A stretch of DNA of 64,000 bases from Sulfuricaulis limicola (GCF_002355735.1 NZ_AP014879.1:496001-560000); one strand, 5' to 3'. Counted from the stretch's first letter, positions 1-10,126 are shown. Notes: a model not told the origin generated them from the sequence alone. Numbers and translations are program-made.

Positions 1-4
1 AAAT

Positions 5-664
5 ATGACCATGCGTTTTCCGGTGCTCGGCGTAATGCTCTGTTCCAGTCTGCTGTTGGCGTCGAATACCGCCGCAGCAGTGGAGAGTATTTCCCTGCAG
101 GCCCTGTTCAAGGACAAGGCGATCGTCGTCGTGGACGGCGCGCGCCGGGTCTTGCGAAGCGGCGAGGAAAGCCCGGAGGGCGTCAAGCTGCTGGCCACCG
201 ACACGCAGGAGGAAAAGGCCGAGATCGAGATCGGCGGCAAGCGCGAGGTGTTGAAGCTGGGCGTGGTGATTGCCGGTTTCGCCTCCCAGGGCAGGGGCAA
301 CGTGACGCTTTATCCCGATCGCGGCGGACACTTTTTCGTTGATGGGCTGGTGAACGGAACCAGTGTCCGCTTCATGGTGGATACCGGCGCCACCGTGATT
401 GCGATGAACAGCGTCGTCGCCAATCGTATCGGGATCGATTACCGCAAGACTGGTCAGCCCGGGATGGCCAGTACACCCGCCGGTTACGTGCAGACCTATA
501 ACGTTACGCTAGGCAGCGTGCAGGTAGGGGGCATCACGCTGCATAACGTCGCAGGAAGTGTCATCGAGGGAAACCACCCACGCGAAGCCCTGCTCGGCAT
601 GTCCTTCCTCGGCCATCTCGACATGAAGCGGGATAACGAAAAAATGGAGTTGAGCGAGCGCTGA
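5..664 (+). CDS. Retropepsin-like aspartic protease (clan AA, TIGR02281 type), exported
   Basis: A 219-residue protein starting with a signal peptide (hydrophobic stretch about residues 6-19, likely cleavage after the Ala run near 25). A single pepsin/retropepsin active-site motif D-T-G-A lies at residues 126-129, inside FMVDTGAT, and a second family motif LLGMSFLG lies near the C-terminus, the usual shape of one-lobed bacterial clan AA proteases. The family is widespread in proteobacteria and its substrates are mostly unknown; it probably works as a dimer in the periplasm. The start could also be the second ATG at base 11. Only four bases lie upstream in the window, so the ribosome binding site and operon context cannot be seen. 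It converges with the next gene, with 3 bases between the stop codons. Confidence 0.85.
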   Translation: MTMRFPVLGVMLCSSLLLASNTAAAVESISLQALFKDKAIVVVDGARRVLRSGEESPEGVKLLATDTQEEKAEIEIGGKREVLKLGVVIAGFASQGRGNVTLYPDRGGHFFVDGLVNGTSVRFMVDTGATVIAMNSVVANRIGIDYRKTGQPGMASTPAGYVQTYNVTLGSVQVGGITLHNVAGSVIEGNHPREALLGMSFLGHLDMKRDNEKMELSER

Positions 665-667
665 GGC

Positions 668-1387
668 TCAGAAGCGGAAGCCGAGCTTGGCGTTATAGGA
701 AGCGGCGTCACCGGTTTTGTCGGCTTCGAGCGCGAGATTGATCAGGCCCAGATTGACATTGCCGCCGACAAAATATTTCCCCTGGGTAAATTCCTCCTTG
801 CTGACGTTCGTGACGCCCACCGGTTCGGATACCGTCCACACCCGCCCCACGCCGGCGTACGGTGTGAAAATGGCAAAGCCCTTGGAGACGAGCAGCTCCA
901 GGCCCCGGGTGTGAAAATCGAGCTGATCCACGCCCGACAGTTTTGTATAAGTGCCGCGCAGACCGAGCGCCGGCGTGAGGGCGCCGCCCTTGATGATGGC
1001 GTAGCGCAGCTCGGCACCCCAGAGCTGGATGTTGCTGCCCGGAACCGAGGTGTAGAAGGCCCCGATATCAAAGCCGAGCGGCAGCCCTTTGTGCAGATGC
1101 AGTTTGGGGACGTACAGCGTGTCGGGCGCGGTGCTGGAGCTGGCGCGGTCCCAGGCGTCGCGGTTTTCCAGCTGCGTGGCCGTGACCTCTACGCCGAGAT
1201 CGAAACCGGTCAGGCCGAGCGGCGTGGCCGGGATCACGGCCTTGTAGCTCAGTGCCGCACCGAGGTCTTCCGACAGCCGGCGGAAGTCCGCCTGGATCAG
1301 CTGGTTGATCTGGTCGATGTTATCGGCCGCGTTGGCGGACGGGATGGCGAGCAGAAAGACGGCGAGCGATGCCAGCGTGCGTTTCAT
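668..1387 (-). CDS. Putative outer-membrane beta-barrel protein, unknown function
   Basis: 239 residues with a clear signal peptide (MKRTLASLAVFLLAIPSANA, cleavage about residue 20). The mature part has alternating hydrophobic strands and many Gly/aromatic residues, and the last residue is Phe in ...AKLGFRF, the usual BAM-recognition end of outer-membrane barrels. There is no enzymatic motif. I do not recognise the family by name; the localisation is inference from the signal peptide and C-terminal signature. A monocistronic gene, convergent with the upstream protease gene. Confidence 0.75.
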   Translation of the reverse strand: MKRTLASLAVFLLAIPSANAADNIDQINQLIQADFRRLSEDLGAALSYKAVIPATPLGLTGFDLGVEVTATQLENRDAWDRASSSTAPDTLYVPKLHLHKGLPLGFDIGAFYTSVPGSNIQLWGAELRYAIIKGGALTPALGLRGTYTKLSGVDQLDFHTRGLELLVSKGFAIFTPYAGVGRVWTVSEPVGVTNVSKEEFTQGKYFVGGNVNLGLINLALEADKTGDAASYNAKLGFRF

Positions 1388-1524
1388 TTCATATTCTCCA
1401 TGGTTTCCATTCCAGGCCGGCCGGACGCGGCGGCCCCAATGGTTTTATCGTACGAGTAAATGCGGTATGGAGCCCTACCGCCCGTCCGCCCGAAACCGGC
1501 GTGTAGCAGCGTGCATGACATGAA

Positions 1525-2940
1525 TCACGGCGGTGGAAAGATTTTGTCGGGATTCAGGATTCCCCGCGGATCGAACTGGCGCTTGATCGCGCGCATCAGG
1601 TCCAGCGTCACCGGGTCGATGGCGCGATTGATGTAATCCCGTTTGGCCACCCCGATGCCGTGTTCGCCGGAGAGCGTGCCCCCGAGCGCCAGCACCAGGT
1701 CGAATACTTTCGACACACAGGGCAGGGCGTTGCGCTCCTGTTGCGGGTCCTGCGTGTCGTACAGCAGGTTCACGTGGATGTTGCCGTTGCCGGCATGCCC
1801 GAAATTGACGATCGGGATACCGTACTCGCGCGAGAGCTTTTCCAGCCCGTCAATGAGCTCCGGGATGCGCGACACCGGAACCACCACGTCCTCGTTCAGC
1901 TTGTTCGGCGCGATGTTGCGCAGCGCCGGCGACAGCGCCTTGCGCGTGGCCCACAGCGCCGTAGCCTCGTCTTTGGTCTTTGCCGCCGCCAGGTTTAACA
2001 ACCCCTCGCCACGCGCGGCGGCTGATATTTTCGTCACGGCCGCATCCATCGCCGCTTCCGGCCCGTCCAGCTCGATCATGAGCAGCGCACCGGCGTCCTG
2101 CGGCAATTCCGCCTGCGAGTAGTTTCGTATCATCTCGATCGCGGCCGCGTCCATGAATTCCAGTGCACAGGGCGTGACCGGCTGCGCCATGAGGCGCGAC
2201 ACCGCCGTCGCCGCCGCGCGCACGCTGTCGTACACCGCCTGCAGGGTGCGGCGCGCTTCGGGCAACGGCGTGAGCTTGAGCGTCGCCTGCGTGACGATGG
2301 CGAGCGTGCCTTCCGAACCTATAAGGAGACGCGTCAGGTCATAGCCGACCACGCCCTTGGTGGTGTAGGTCCCGGTGTGGATCTCGTCACCCTTGCCGGT
2401 CACAGCGACGAGCCCGAGCACGTTCTCGCGCGTGCTGCCGTATTTAAGCGCGCGCGGGCCGGCTGCGTTGAGCGCGATGTTGCCGCCGACCGTGCAGTAG
2501 GCGCTGCTGGTGGGATCGGGCGGCCAGAAAAAACCGTGTTGCGCGGCCTGGTCCTGGATCGCCTGGTTGATCGCGCCGGGTTCGACGCGCATGACGCGGT
2601 TGGCGGCATCCATTTCGATGATGCGGTCCATGCGTTCGAGCGACAACACCAGCCCGCCGCGCACGGGAATGGCGCTGCCGGTGGTGCCGGTGCCGCGCCC
2701 GCGCGCGAGCAGGGGGACGCTGTATTGATTGCACAACCGCACCGCTTCCTGCACCTGTGCGTGGGTGGTGGCGAAGGCCACGGCGTCGGGCAGCGTGTGC
2801 TTGCGCGAGTTGTCCTGTCCGTAGGGCCAGCAGTCGGCGGGATCGGTCAGTACGTTGCCTGCGCCCAACACCTGCTTCAGCCGTTCCGTGAACGGGCCGG
2901 GAAGTTCACTCGAAACGGAAGCCCTGTCCGCCGCGCTCAT
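1525..2940 (-). CDS. FAD-binding oxidase, GlcD / D-lactate dehydrogenase family
   Basis: 471 residues. The N-terminal half is a PCMH-type FAD-binding domain: GRGTGTTG at residues 81-88 and PDPTSS at 141-146 followed by the [10 protein letters not shown] loop are typical. The C-terminal half has [11 protein letters not shown] and SGEHGIG, conserved in glycolate oxidase GlcD, D-lactate and D-2-hydroxyglutarate dehydrogenases. It probably oxidises a D-2-hydroxyacid and passes electrons to the quinone pool or a cytochrome; the exact substrate cannot be read from the sequence. The first codon overlaps the stop of the upstream heptose-phosphate adenylyltransferase by 4 bases (ATGA), so it is the last gene of the lpoA operon. 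No GlcE/GlcF partners are adjacent. Confidence 0.85.
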   Translation of the reverse strand: MSAADRASVSSELPGPFTERLKQVLGAGNVLTDPADCWPYGQDNSRKHTLPDAVAFATTHAQVQEAVRLCNQYSVPLLARGRGTGTTGSAIPVRGGLVLSLERMDRIIEMDAANRVMRVEPGAINQAIQDQAAQHGFFWPPDPTSSAYCTVGGNIALNAAGPRALKYGSTRENVLGLVAVTGKGDEIHTGTYTTKGVVGYDLTRLLIGSEGTLAIVTQATLKLTPLPEARRTLQAVYDSVRAAATAVSRLMAQPVTPCALEFMDAAAIEMIRNYSQAELPQDAGALLMIELDGPEAAMDAAVTKISAAARGEGLLNLAAAKTKDEATALWATRKALSPALRNIAPNKLNEDVVVPVSRIPELIDGLEKLSREYGIPIVNFGHAGNGNIHVNLLYDTQDPQQERNALPCVSKVFDLVLALGGTLSGEHGIGVAKRDYINRAIDPVTLDLMRAIKRQFDPRGILNPDKIFPPP

Positions 2941-3416
2941 GACGAACGGATACGGCGCAGCAGTTCCGTGGTGGAGCGGTCGAAGCGGAAGGGGATGGAG
3001 TGCACCTGGCCGCCGTAACCGTTCACGACATCCGCGCCGACGATTTTGTCCGGTGTCCAGTCGCCGCCCTTGACCAGATGATCCGGGCGCACGCGCCTGA
3101 TCAATTCGAGCGGCGTGTCGTCCTCGAAGGGCGTCACCAGCGACACGCAGCCGAGCGCGGCCAGCACCGCCAGGCGGTCGTCGAGTGCATTGACCGGGCG
3201 GTCCTCGCCCTTTTCGAGGCGGCGCACGGAGGTGTCGCTGTTGACGCCGACGACCAGGGATTTTCCGAGCGCGGCGGCCTCCTCGAGGTAGGCGACATGC
3301 CCGCGATGCAGGATGTCGAAACAGCCGTTGGTGAAGACCACGGGCCGGGCGAGTTGCGCCAGCCGTGCCATGAGTTGCGCGGGGTCGCGGACGATCTTGC
3401 TTTCGCTGCCGGTCAA
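2937..3416 (-). CDS. hldE: D-glycero-beta-D-manno-heptose 1-phosphate adenylyltransferase (stand-alone HldE C-terminal domain)
   Basis: 159 residues, equal to only the second domain of E. coli HldE (RfaE domain II). The nucleotidyltransferase signature [13 protein letters not shown] occupies residues 28-40 with H37-x-G39-H40 as the catalytic HxGH. It transfers AMP from ATP to heptose-1-phosphate, giving ADP-heptose for the LPS inner core. The kinase half is not fused and is not elsewhere in the window. It overlaps the BON gene upstream and the FAD oxidase downstream by 4 bases each, so translational coupling is likely. With the SIS isomerase two genes upstream, two ADP-heptose steps are encoded in one operon. 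Confidence 0.9.
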   Translation of the reverse strand: MTGSESKIVRDPAQLMARLAQLARPVVFTNGCFDILHRGHVAYLEEAAALGKSLVVGVNSDTSVRRLEKGEDRPVNALDDRLAVLAALGCVSLVTPFEDDTPLELIRRVRPDHLVKGGDWTPDKIVGADVVNGYGGQVHSIPFRFDRSTTELLRRIRSS

Positions 3417-3991
3417 TCCGTGTACTCGAACAGCTTGACGACGCGTTTCACGCCGCCGACGGCGCGCGTGGCTTCGGCCGCGAGTTCACCTTCCTTCTGC
3501 GTCACCAGGCCCATGAGATAGACCGCTCCATTTTCCGTGACCACCTTCACCCGGCGCCCGGTGATTTTTTCATCGGCCAGCAGCTTGGCCTTGACCCGGC
3601 CGGTGATCCAGCTGTCGTTGGTGCGGCTGGCGAAGGCCGTGGGTTCGGTTACGATGATTTCGTTCACGACGCGCTTCACGCCCTGGAGGATCCCCGCCAG
3701 CGACACCACGATATCACGCTGTTCGGCCGTGGTGGCTTCGCCGGTCAGCAGCATGGTGCCGTTGAAGCAGGTGATGTTGACGTGGACATCGTCGCCGAGC
3801 CGGTTGTCGTCGTTGATCTTCCGGCGCGCCGTGAGCTCGATGTTTTCGTCATCGAGCTGCGTGCCGACGCTGCGCCGGTCGGCGGCAGCCACCGCCGCGG
3901 TCGCGCCGCCGGCGACGATGACCGGGGCACAGGCCTGCAGCGGCGTGATGCCGCCGAGGATGATCACAAGAACGAGAAATTGTCCGCGCAT
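3413..3991 (-). CDS. BON-domain lipoprotein (YraP/DolP-like)
   Basis: 192 residues. A lipoprotein signal peptide ends at LQAC with Cys21 as the lipidation site. Two BON domains follow, about residues 46-112 and 118-186, as in E. coli DolP (YraP). DolP binds anionic phospholipid at division sites and supports outer-membrane integrity and BAM function; the same is expected here. The position next to SIS/YraN/LpoA matches the E. coli yraM-yraN-diaA-yraP order. It starts one base after the stop of the isomerase gene and overlaps hldE by 4 bases. Confidence 0.88.
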   Translation of the reverse strand: MRGQFLVLVIILGGITPLQACAPVIVAGGATAAVAAADRRSVGTQLDDENIELTARRKINDDNRLGDDVHVNITCFNGTMLLTGEATTAEQRDIVVSLAGILQGVKRVVNEIIVTEPTAFASRTNDSWITGRVKAKLLADEKITGRRVKVVTENGAVYLMGLVTQKEGELAAEATRAVGGVKRVVKLFEYTD

Positions 3992-3992
3992 T

Positions 3993-4631
<639 letters not shown>

Positions 4632-4997
4632 TCAGAAAACATCACGCAACCAGCGAAAATCGCCGTCTTCGCCGTCACCAGTGATGGCTACGATATCAAA
4701 TCGGCAGGCTTTCTTGGAGGCCTGCGGCGTATTCTGCCGGTAGTGTTCGGCGGTGGCGCGCAAGCGGGCCTGTTTGCGGGTGTCCACCGTCTCGGCGGCC
4801 GAGCCGAAATCGGGGCGGGCGCGGTAACGGACCTCGACGAACACCAGGGTGTTACGTTCCTGCATGACCAGATCTATCTCCCCGAAAGGGCTGCGGTAAT
4901 TGCGCTGCGTGAGCGCCAGCCCCTGCCGTTGCAAATGACGGCAGGCGCGTTCCTCCGCCTCACGTCCGCGGTTGAGATTGTCCCGGGGATTCCGCAT
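4632..4997 (-). CDS. yraN: YraN / UPF0102 family, endonuclease-like protein
   Basis: 121 residues, the full family length. It shows the restriction-endonuclease-like fold signature: G-x-x-AE near residue 14, then FGEIDLV and, about 13 residues on, FVEVRYR, giving the E...D...E-x-K/R pattern (GEID, EVR). The biochemical role is unsettled; family members are often proposed to process recombination intermediates. It overlaps the end of lpoA by 38 bases, an overlap also reflecting the conserved lpoA-yraN pair in E. coli. Confidence 0.9.
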   Translation of the reverse strand: MRNPRDNLNRGREAEERACRHLQRQGLALTQRNYRSPFGEIDLVMQERNTLVFVEVRYRARPDFGSAAETVDTRKQARLRATAEHYRQNTPQASKKACRFDIVAITGDGEDGDFRWLRDVF

Positions 4998-6891
4998 CGT
5001 TCTCGATCTTGAACTGGTCCTGGTGCTTGAGGAAGGTGTCGACCAGGCGCGGCACGCCGCGGTTGAAGCGTGCCCACAGCAGTTGCCGCTGCAGGCGGCC
5101 GTGCTGATCTACCGAGAGTCCGCTGGTGACGCCGTTGAAGCGCGCGCCCGATTCCATGCCAATGCGCCCCAGGTGCGGCAGAATAGCGTAACTGTCCACG
5201 CCGAGCGCGTACAGGCGGTCGAGATCGGTGTGAACATGCGGCCAGTCGCGCTGCAGTTTCTGCCGCAGCTCCTGGATTTTGCCGTCTCCCACCAGCATCC
5301 ACGGCATGTCGCCGAACTGGATGCCGTCGAGGTCGATGTCGCGCATGGCGTCGCCCGCGCCGGTGAAGATGTGCGAGGTCGAGTACACCGGAACGCGCGC
5401 GGCGTGATAGAAGTTGAGCTGCGGCTTGATCAGTCGCCCATGTTTGGCGTCGGCGGCGAGGAAAATGAAATCGATATCCTGCCGCGCGCGCGTCTCGAAG
5501 CGCAGTTTCTGCCCGACGGTTTTTTCGATCTCCTCCTTGCGCGCCTCGCTCTGGGTGATGTTGAGCAGGTTCTTGATTGGCTCGGAGAAGTCCACGTCCG
5601 TGTCGTTGTAAGCCTGGTTCGCGACCACCACCCCGCCGAGACGCTGCCAGTGGCTTGACCATGCTGCTACCATGCGCTCGCCCCATGGCGTCTTGGGGTA
5701 AAGCACGGCCGCCTGCCGGTGCCCGTCGAGCCAGGCGCGTTCGGCTGCCTGTCGCGCCTCCTGTTCCGGCGACAGGCCGAACTGGAAAAGATATTTCGAC
5801 GTCGATCCCGGTTCTTCGTCGCTGTAATTCAGCATCAGGGTCGGGGCCCGGATGCTGGCCTGGCGCATGATGGCCTCCGCGGCCTCGCGCCCGAGCGGGC
5901 CGACGACGAATTGTGCGCCGTCATTGACCGCCTGCTCGTAGAAATCGGGCGCCTTCGCGGGGTCGGGTCCGGTGTCGTAGACGCTGATTTTCGGCTTGTC
6001 CGGGTCGGTGTTGGCGGCGTCCATCGCCAGGAACCCGTCGCGCACCGCCTGGGCCGCGACGGCGTAACCGGAAGACAACGGCAACAGCAGCGCGATGCGA
6101 TCGACGCGGCCGATCATGGGTGCCTGGCTGATCAGCGCGCCGAGAATGGTTTCCCCCGCCGGGTGGGCCGGATTGGTCTTTCTCCATTGTTCCACGGCGG
6201 CATTCATGCGCAGCGGCTGGCCGGCGTTTTCCACCGCGATCAGGGCCAGCTCGATCCAGCCTGACAACACCGGGTCGCGCGCCATGTTGAGCGCGGTGGC
6301 GAGCCGCGCGCGCGGCAGCGACACCAGGATTTTCCATAATTGCTGCTGATTCCCGGCGACAGCCTCCTTGCCGACGATGTACTGCTCGCGGGCGATGAGA
6401 TTGCGCACCGCGCCCACGGGGTTGTCGAGCGCGAGTTCCGCCTGCGCGCGCACCTCGCTGATCTCGGAAAGCAGCGCCGGGCTCAGATTGCGTACCGCGC
6501 TGGCCTCGTTCAGCTGGCGTATCGCCCTTTCATGCGCGCCCTCGACGATCAGCACGCGCGCCTGGAGAATGCGCTTGCGCGCGCTGAACGAGGTATCCAG
6601 CGACAGGACATTGATCATCTCGACGCGCGTGCGCGCCTCATACAGCTGCCCGGCCTTGAGCAGGGCGGCCACGGCGCGCAATTCGTAATCCTGTTTCTGC
6701 GGCGATTGGGCGGTTTCGGCGAGGCGCGTGTATTCGCGCGCGGCCAGCAGGTATTCCCCGTCACGCTCGGCTCTTTCCGCAGTGTCCGTGCTGACCGGCG
6801 GCAACCCCGTGGGTGTGACCGGCACGGTCTCGCAACCGGCGAGGAGCGCCGCGCATATTACAGGTATGGCCAGCCAGCGGATGGGTTTCAT
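4960..6891 (-). CDS. lpoA: Penicillin-binding protein activator LpoA (outer-membrane lipoprotein)
   Basis: 643 residues. A lipoprotein signal ends at LLAGC, Cys20 being lipidated. The N-terminal part (about 35-255) is helical and TPR-like; the C-terminal part (about 260-620) resembles a type I periplasmic binding protein, for example IALLLPLSSGYAVAA and FVVGPLGREA. LpoA reaches through the peptidoglycan from the outer membrane to stimulate PBP1A. The gene heads the minus-strand envelope operon and is divergent from rsmI with 46 bases between start codons, as in E. coli yraM/yraL. Confidence 0.92.
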   Translation of the reverse strand: MKPIRWLAIPVICAALLAGCETVPVTPTGLPPVSTDTAERAERDGEYLLAAREYTRLAETAQSPQKQDYELRAVAALLKAGQLYEARTRVEMINVLSLDTSFSARKRILQARVLIVEGAHERAIRQLNEASAVRNLSPALLSEISEVRAQAELALDNPVGAVRNLIAREQYIVGKEAVAGNQQQLWKILVSLPRARLATALNMARDPVLSGWIELALIAVENAGQPLRMNAAVEQWRKTNPAHPAGETILGALISQAPMIGRVDRIALLLPLSSGYAVAAQAVRDGFLAMDAANTDPDKPKISVYDTGPDPAKAPDFYEQAVNDGAQFVVGPLGREAAEAIMRQASIRAPTLMLNYSDEEPGSTSKYLFQFGLSPEQEARQAAERAWLDGHRQAAVLYPKTPWGERMVAAWSSHWQRLGGVVVANQAYNDTDVDFSEPIKNLLNITQSEARKEEIEKTVGQKLRFETRARQDIDFIFLAADAKHGRLIKPQLNFYHAARVPVYSTSHIFTGAGDAMRDIDLDGIQFGDMPWMLVGDGKIQELRQKLQRDWPHVHTDLDRLYALGVDSYAILPHLGRIGMESGARFNGVTSGLSVDQHGRLQRQLLWARFNRGVPRLVDTFLKHQDQFKIENDAESPGQSQPRT

Positions 6892-6937
6892 GCGGTTTCC
6901 TGTTTAGAATGCGCCAAGATATCGAACGGAGACTTTT

Positions 6938-7786
6938 GTGTCAGACGCCGGCACGCTATACGTCGTGGCCACGCCGATCGGCAATCTCGAAGACATGACG
7001 CCGCGCGCGTTGCGGATCCTGTCCGAGGCCGACCTGATCGCGGCCGAGGACACGCGCCACAGCGGCAAGCTGCTGCGGCATTTCGGTATCGGCACCAAGA
7101 CGGAAGCCATCCATGAGCATAACGAGCGCAGCCAGGTTCCCAGACTTGTTGAAATCCTGAAGGGTGGTAAGTCTATCGCATTTATCACCGACGCTGGTAC
7201 CCCGCTGGTGAGCGACCCCGGCTTCCTTCTGGTGCGCGCCGCCCGACAGGCGGGTATCCGCGTGGTGCCCGTGCCCGGCGCCTGCGCCGCGATTGCCGCC
7301 CTGTCGGCCGCCGGCCTGCCTTCCGACCGCTTCGTGTTCGAGGGGTTCCCGCCGGCCAAATCCGCCGCGCGCCGCGCCGTGTTCGAGAAGCTGCGCGAGG
7401 ACGGTCGCACACTCATCTTTTATGAAAGTCCGCATCGCATTCTGGAGAGCCTGAAGGACATGAGCGAAGTCTTCGGAGGCGCGCGCGAGGCGGTGCTGGC
7501 GCGCGAGCTTACCAAGCAGTTCGAAACCCTCCATGCCGGCACCTTGGTGGAGCTTCTGGCATGGGTCGGTCGCGACACGAATCAGCAGCTCGGTGAGTTT
7601 GTCATCCTCATCCACGGTGTGCCGCGCGTGGAACAGGAGGCCATGGACGAAGAAGCTGGGCGCGTGCTCAGAATCCTGCTCGATGAGCTGCCCGTGAGTC
7701 AGGCCGCGGCGCTGGCGGCCAGAATCACTGGGCTGAAGAAGAACCTCTTGTATGATTACGCCCTGGGCATCAAGCAGGAACCTTAA
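6938..7786 (+). CDS. rsmI: 16S rRNA (cytidine1402-2'-O)-methyltransferase RsmI
   Basis: 282 residues. Tetrapyrrole-methylase-type fold: LYVVATPIGNLEDMTPRAL at the N-terminus, then AEDTRHSGKLL and DAGTPLVSDPG, all hallmark RsmI motifs; the C-terminal helical domain of about 50 residues is present. It uses SAM to methylate the 2'-OH of C1402 in the 30S decoding centre. The start is GTG at 6938, preceded by CGGAGA at good spacing. Divergent from lpoA. Confidence 0.95.
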   Translation: MSDAGTLYVVATPIGNLEDMTPRALRILSEADLIAAEDTRHSGKLLRHFGIGTKTEAIHEHNERSQVPRLVEILKGGKSIAFITDAGTPLVSDPGFLLVRAARQAGIRVVPVPGACAAIAALSAAGLPSDRFVFEGFPPAKSAARRAVFEKLREDGRTLIFYESPHRILESLKDMSEVFGGAREAVLARELTKQFETLHAGTLVELLAWVGRDTNQQLGEFVILIHGVPRVEQEAMDEEAGRVLRILLDELPVSQAAALAARITGLKKNLLYDYALGIKQEP

Positions 7787-7958
7787 GTTGTGCCGCGCTT
7801 TTTCTGTCGCATTTGCCTTCTCCCGGCAATCCGGTTAAGCATTCATCGCCAGTTACCACTGGCGCACGCTGGAAATCGGCGTATCGTGATTCTGCGTTGA
7901 ATCCGGATTGACACGCGATTTACCTCTATCCGACATTTACACCCGATGGAGACTGAAC

Positions 7959-8372
7959 ATGACCATGCTCGATGAAATGGTTGGGGCGGTAGTGAAAAAC
8001 CTGGTTGGCGGCGCGACACAGGGCGGGCTGATGCAGCAAGCGCTGTCTCTGGTAAACAATCCGGAGACCGGCGGTCTGGCGGGGTTGGTGCAGCGATTCA
8101 GTAATAGCGGCCTGGACAAGGTGGTGTCGTCCTGGATCGGAACGGGCGGCAATCTTCCCATTGAACCGCAACAGATTCAGCAGGCTCTCGGCAGCCAGCA
8201 AATCAACGATCTGGCCTCCAGGGCCGGGATAACGCCTGATGCGGCGACGCGCGGACTGGCGGAAATGCTGCCGCAGATCATCGACAAGCTTACACCGGAC
8301 GGCAATCTGCCAACGAACCAGATGCTCGAGCAGGGCTTGAGCATGCTCAGGCAAAAATTTCCGGGTTCCTAA
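7959..8372 (+). CDS. YidB-like DUF937 protein
   Basis: 137 residues. Small, soluble-looking protein of the YidB/DUF937 family: N-terminal MLDEMVGAVV, then ALGSQQINDLASRAGI and a C-terminal LPQIIDKLTPDG block. The function of the family is unknown. I chose the ATG at 7959 because GGAGA at 7948-7952 is a good ribosome binding site 6 bases upstream; an in-frame upstream start at 7908 has no such support. It stands alone, 172 bases after rsmI. Confidence 0.85.
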   Translation: MTMLDEMVGAVVKNLVGGATQGGLMQQALSLVNNPETGGLAGLVQRFSNSGLDKVVSSWIGTGGNLPIEPQQIQQALGSQQINDLASRAGITPDAATRGLAEMLPQIIDKLTPDGNLPTNQMLEQGLSMLRQKFPGS

Positions 8373-8499
8373 CCGGAGCCGGAGTCGCTGCGAATAAAAT
8401 ATCCGGGCGGGACAGGCTGGCGTGGAAAGCGCCGGATTCCGGTAATCACCGGCGCATCACTTGATATTATCGACCTCAGTCATTACCGGGCAACGACCC

Positions 8500-9117
8500 A
8501 TGTCCGCCTTTTTCGTGATCGGAATTGTCCTGAATGTCGTGCTCACCGGGCTGGCACTCTACTGGCTGTGGCGCCAGCGCATCCCGAAGCCGGTCAGGAA
8601 TGAAGCCGGACATTCGCGGAACGATCACGGGCAGAAACAGCATGAACCCGTCGGCGCACCCGATGAATCCAATGGTTATCTGGCGGAACATGTTTATCTG
8701 CTGACCAGCAGCTATCGCCATTGGACCGGTCGCGATCTGGTTGATGCCGGCTTGTCCGCGGTGGAGCAGGCGCGGGTGCTGTACGAGGCGCCGTTCGTGG
8801 TGGCCTCGCACGGAACCGGCGACGATCCGGTCTTCAGTTACGCCAACCGCGCGGCGCTCGCGCTGTTCGAAACCGGCTGGCCGGATTTCACCGCCATGCC
8901 TTCGCGCCTGTCGGCGGAGCCGATGGAACGCGCGCCGCGGGCGCAATTGCTGGAGCGCGTGAGCCGCCGCGGCTTCATCGACGATTACAGCGGCATTCGC
9001 ATCTCCGCTGCCGGTCGGCGCTTCCGGGTCCGGAACGCCACGGTGTGGAATCTCATGGATGCGCGCGGCGCGCCGGCCGGGCAGGCGGTGATGTTCCGCG
9101 ACTGGGAATATCTTTGA
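8500..9117 (+). CDS. MEKHLA domain protein with N-terminal membrane anchor
   Basis: 205 residues from the ATG at 8500. Residues about 2-20 form a transmembrane segment (FFVIGIVLNVVLTGLALYWL), followed by a polar linker and a MEKHLA domain: SYRHWTGRDL, then VVASHGTGDDPVFSYANRAAL and ISAAGRRFRVRNATVWNL. MEKHLA is a PAS-like sensory fold found alone in bacteria and at the end of plant HD-ZIP III factors; its ligand is unknown. The membrane anchor is unusual for the stand-alone bacterial form. Its stop lies 2 bases before the next start, so the two genes are probably cotranscribed. Confidence 0.82.
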   Translation: MSAFFVIGIVLNVVLTGLALYWLWRQRIPKPVRNEAGHSRNDHGQKQHEPVGAPDESNGYLAEHVYLLTSSYRHWTGRDLVDAGLSAVEQARVLYEAPFVVASHGTGDDPVFSYANRAALALFETGWPDFTAMPSRLSAEPMERAPRAQLLERVSRRGFIDDYSGIRISAAGRRFRVRNATVWNLMDARGAPAGQAVMFRDWEYL

Positions 9118-9119
9118 GC

Positions 9120-9755
9120 ATGACGTCACAACGAATCCTGTGGTACTTCGCCGATCCCATGTGTTCCTGGTGCTGGGGCTTCGCGCCGGTGATCAGCGCC
9201 ATCCGGGACGCCTATGCGGATCGCGTGAAGATTGCCCTGATGCTGGGCGGCCTGCGGCCCGGGACGACCGAACCCATGATGCCAAAAGGGCGCGAGGAGA
9301 TTCTGCAACACTGGCGCGACGTGCACCGCATGACCGGTCAGGCTTTCATTTTCGACGGCGCGTTGCCCGGGGGTTTTGTCTACGACACCGAGCCACCCAG
9401 TCGCGCGGTGATCGCCGTCGGCGAGATCAGCCCCGAAGCCGTCTTTCCCTATTTCAAATCGGTGCAGGAGGCGTTTTACGCGCATGGACGCAATGTCGTG
9501 CAGACGGACACGCTGGCGGACCTGGCACAGCAACATAATATAGAGAGCCGCCTGTTCCTCGACCGGTTCCATTCGGAAGCTGTCCGGAACAAGACCCGGA
9601 CGCATTTCGAGATAACACGCCAATCCGGGGTGCGTGGCTTCCCGACCGTGCTACTGCAGGACGGCGCCGGAGCCACCGGCCTGATGCTGACCAATGGGTA
9701 TCGCCCGTTCGCCGAGTTGCAGCCGGTCATCGAGAACTGGCTGGCAGCATCATGA
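9120..9755 (+). CDS. DsbA-family thioredoxin-fold protein (FrnE-like), cytoplasmic
   Basis: 211 residues, no signal peptide. CSWC at residues 15-18 within YFADPMCSWCWGF is the CxxC active site of DsbA/FrnE-type proteins; a helical insertion and a conserved GVRGFPTVLL (cis-Pro loop) follow. It likely handles thiol-disulfide exchange or is a protein-disulfide isomerase of the cytoplasm; some relatives are 2-hydroxychromene-2-carboxylate isomerases. The start ATG at 9120 is two bases after the MEKHLA stop. Confidence 0.85.
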   Translation: MTSQRILWYFADPMCSWCWGFAPVISAIRDAYADRVKIALMLGGLRPGTTEPMMPKGREEILQHWRDVHRMTGQAFIFDGALPGGFVYDTEPPSRAVIAVGEISPEAVFPYFKSVQEAFYAHGRNVVQTDTLADLAQQHNIESRLFLDRFHSEAVRNKTRTHFEITRQSGVRGFPTVLLQDGAGATGLMLTNGYRPFAELQPVIENWLAAS

Positions 9756-10126
9756 CACGGTGAAAAAATCCGCGCCGCGTCTGCAAAAATTGCCGACGTC
9801 GTTTTCATTCGTTTTTCATCGGCCTGAGCGCCTTGTTCTTCTTGACTTTCAAGGGCGACGCCATAAACTTTCCCGCGACCTGCTTCCTTGGAGATTCATC
9901 GGATTGAGCTCGGGGTTGCCAGCCACATCATCCCGTCCCGCGGGGCGACATCCCGCCCGTCCTTTTTCTTTCGCCGCATCGGTTTTCCCCCGTGTGAGCC
10001 GCTGTGCGCGGCAGGCCGCGACCTGTCCTCCACGCCGGCGCCGAAGCCGGGCGGTGACCGGGATGGAACCAGGGGAGCCAGTCGTTGCTCCCCTTTTTAT
10101 TGCCCAAAGCCGGAGGTGCCACTGAC
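9756..10126 (+). other. 371-base intergenic leader without a convincing gene
   Basis: Short open frames here have no ribosome binding site or family resemblance. The region holds a possible sigma70 promoter (TTGACT 9842-9847, 16-base spacer, TAAACT 9864-9869), several GC-rich hairpins (for example CGCGGC 10007-10012 with GCCGCG 10015-10020) and an intrinsic terminator at 10072-10098. This looks like a structured leader of about 250 nt for the downstream ParA-CBM gene, or a separate small RNA. I recognise no known riboswitch core. Confidence 0.45.
10072..10100 (+). terminator. Intrinsic terminator inside the leader of the ParA-CBM gene
   Basis: Perfect 7-bp stem GGGGAGC (10072-10078) / GCTCCCC (10087-10093), 8-base loop, then TTTTTATT. 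It ends only 26 bases before the start codon and upstream of the ribosome binding site, so it is either an attenuator or the end of an upstream transcript. Confidence 0.7.
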
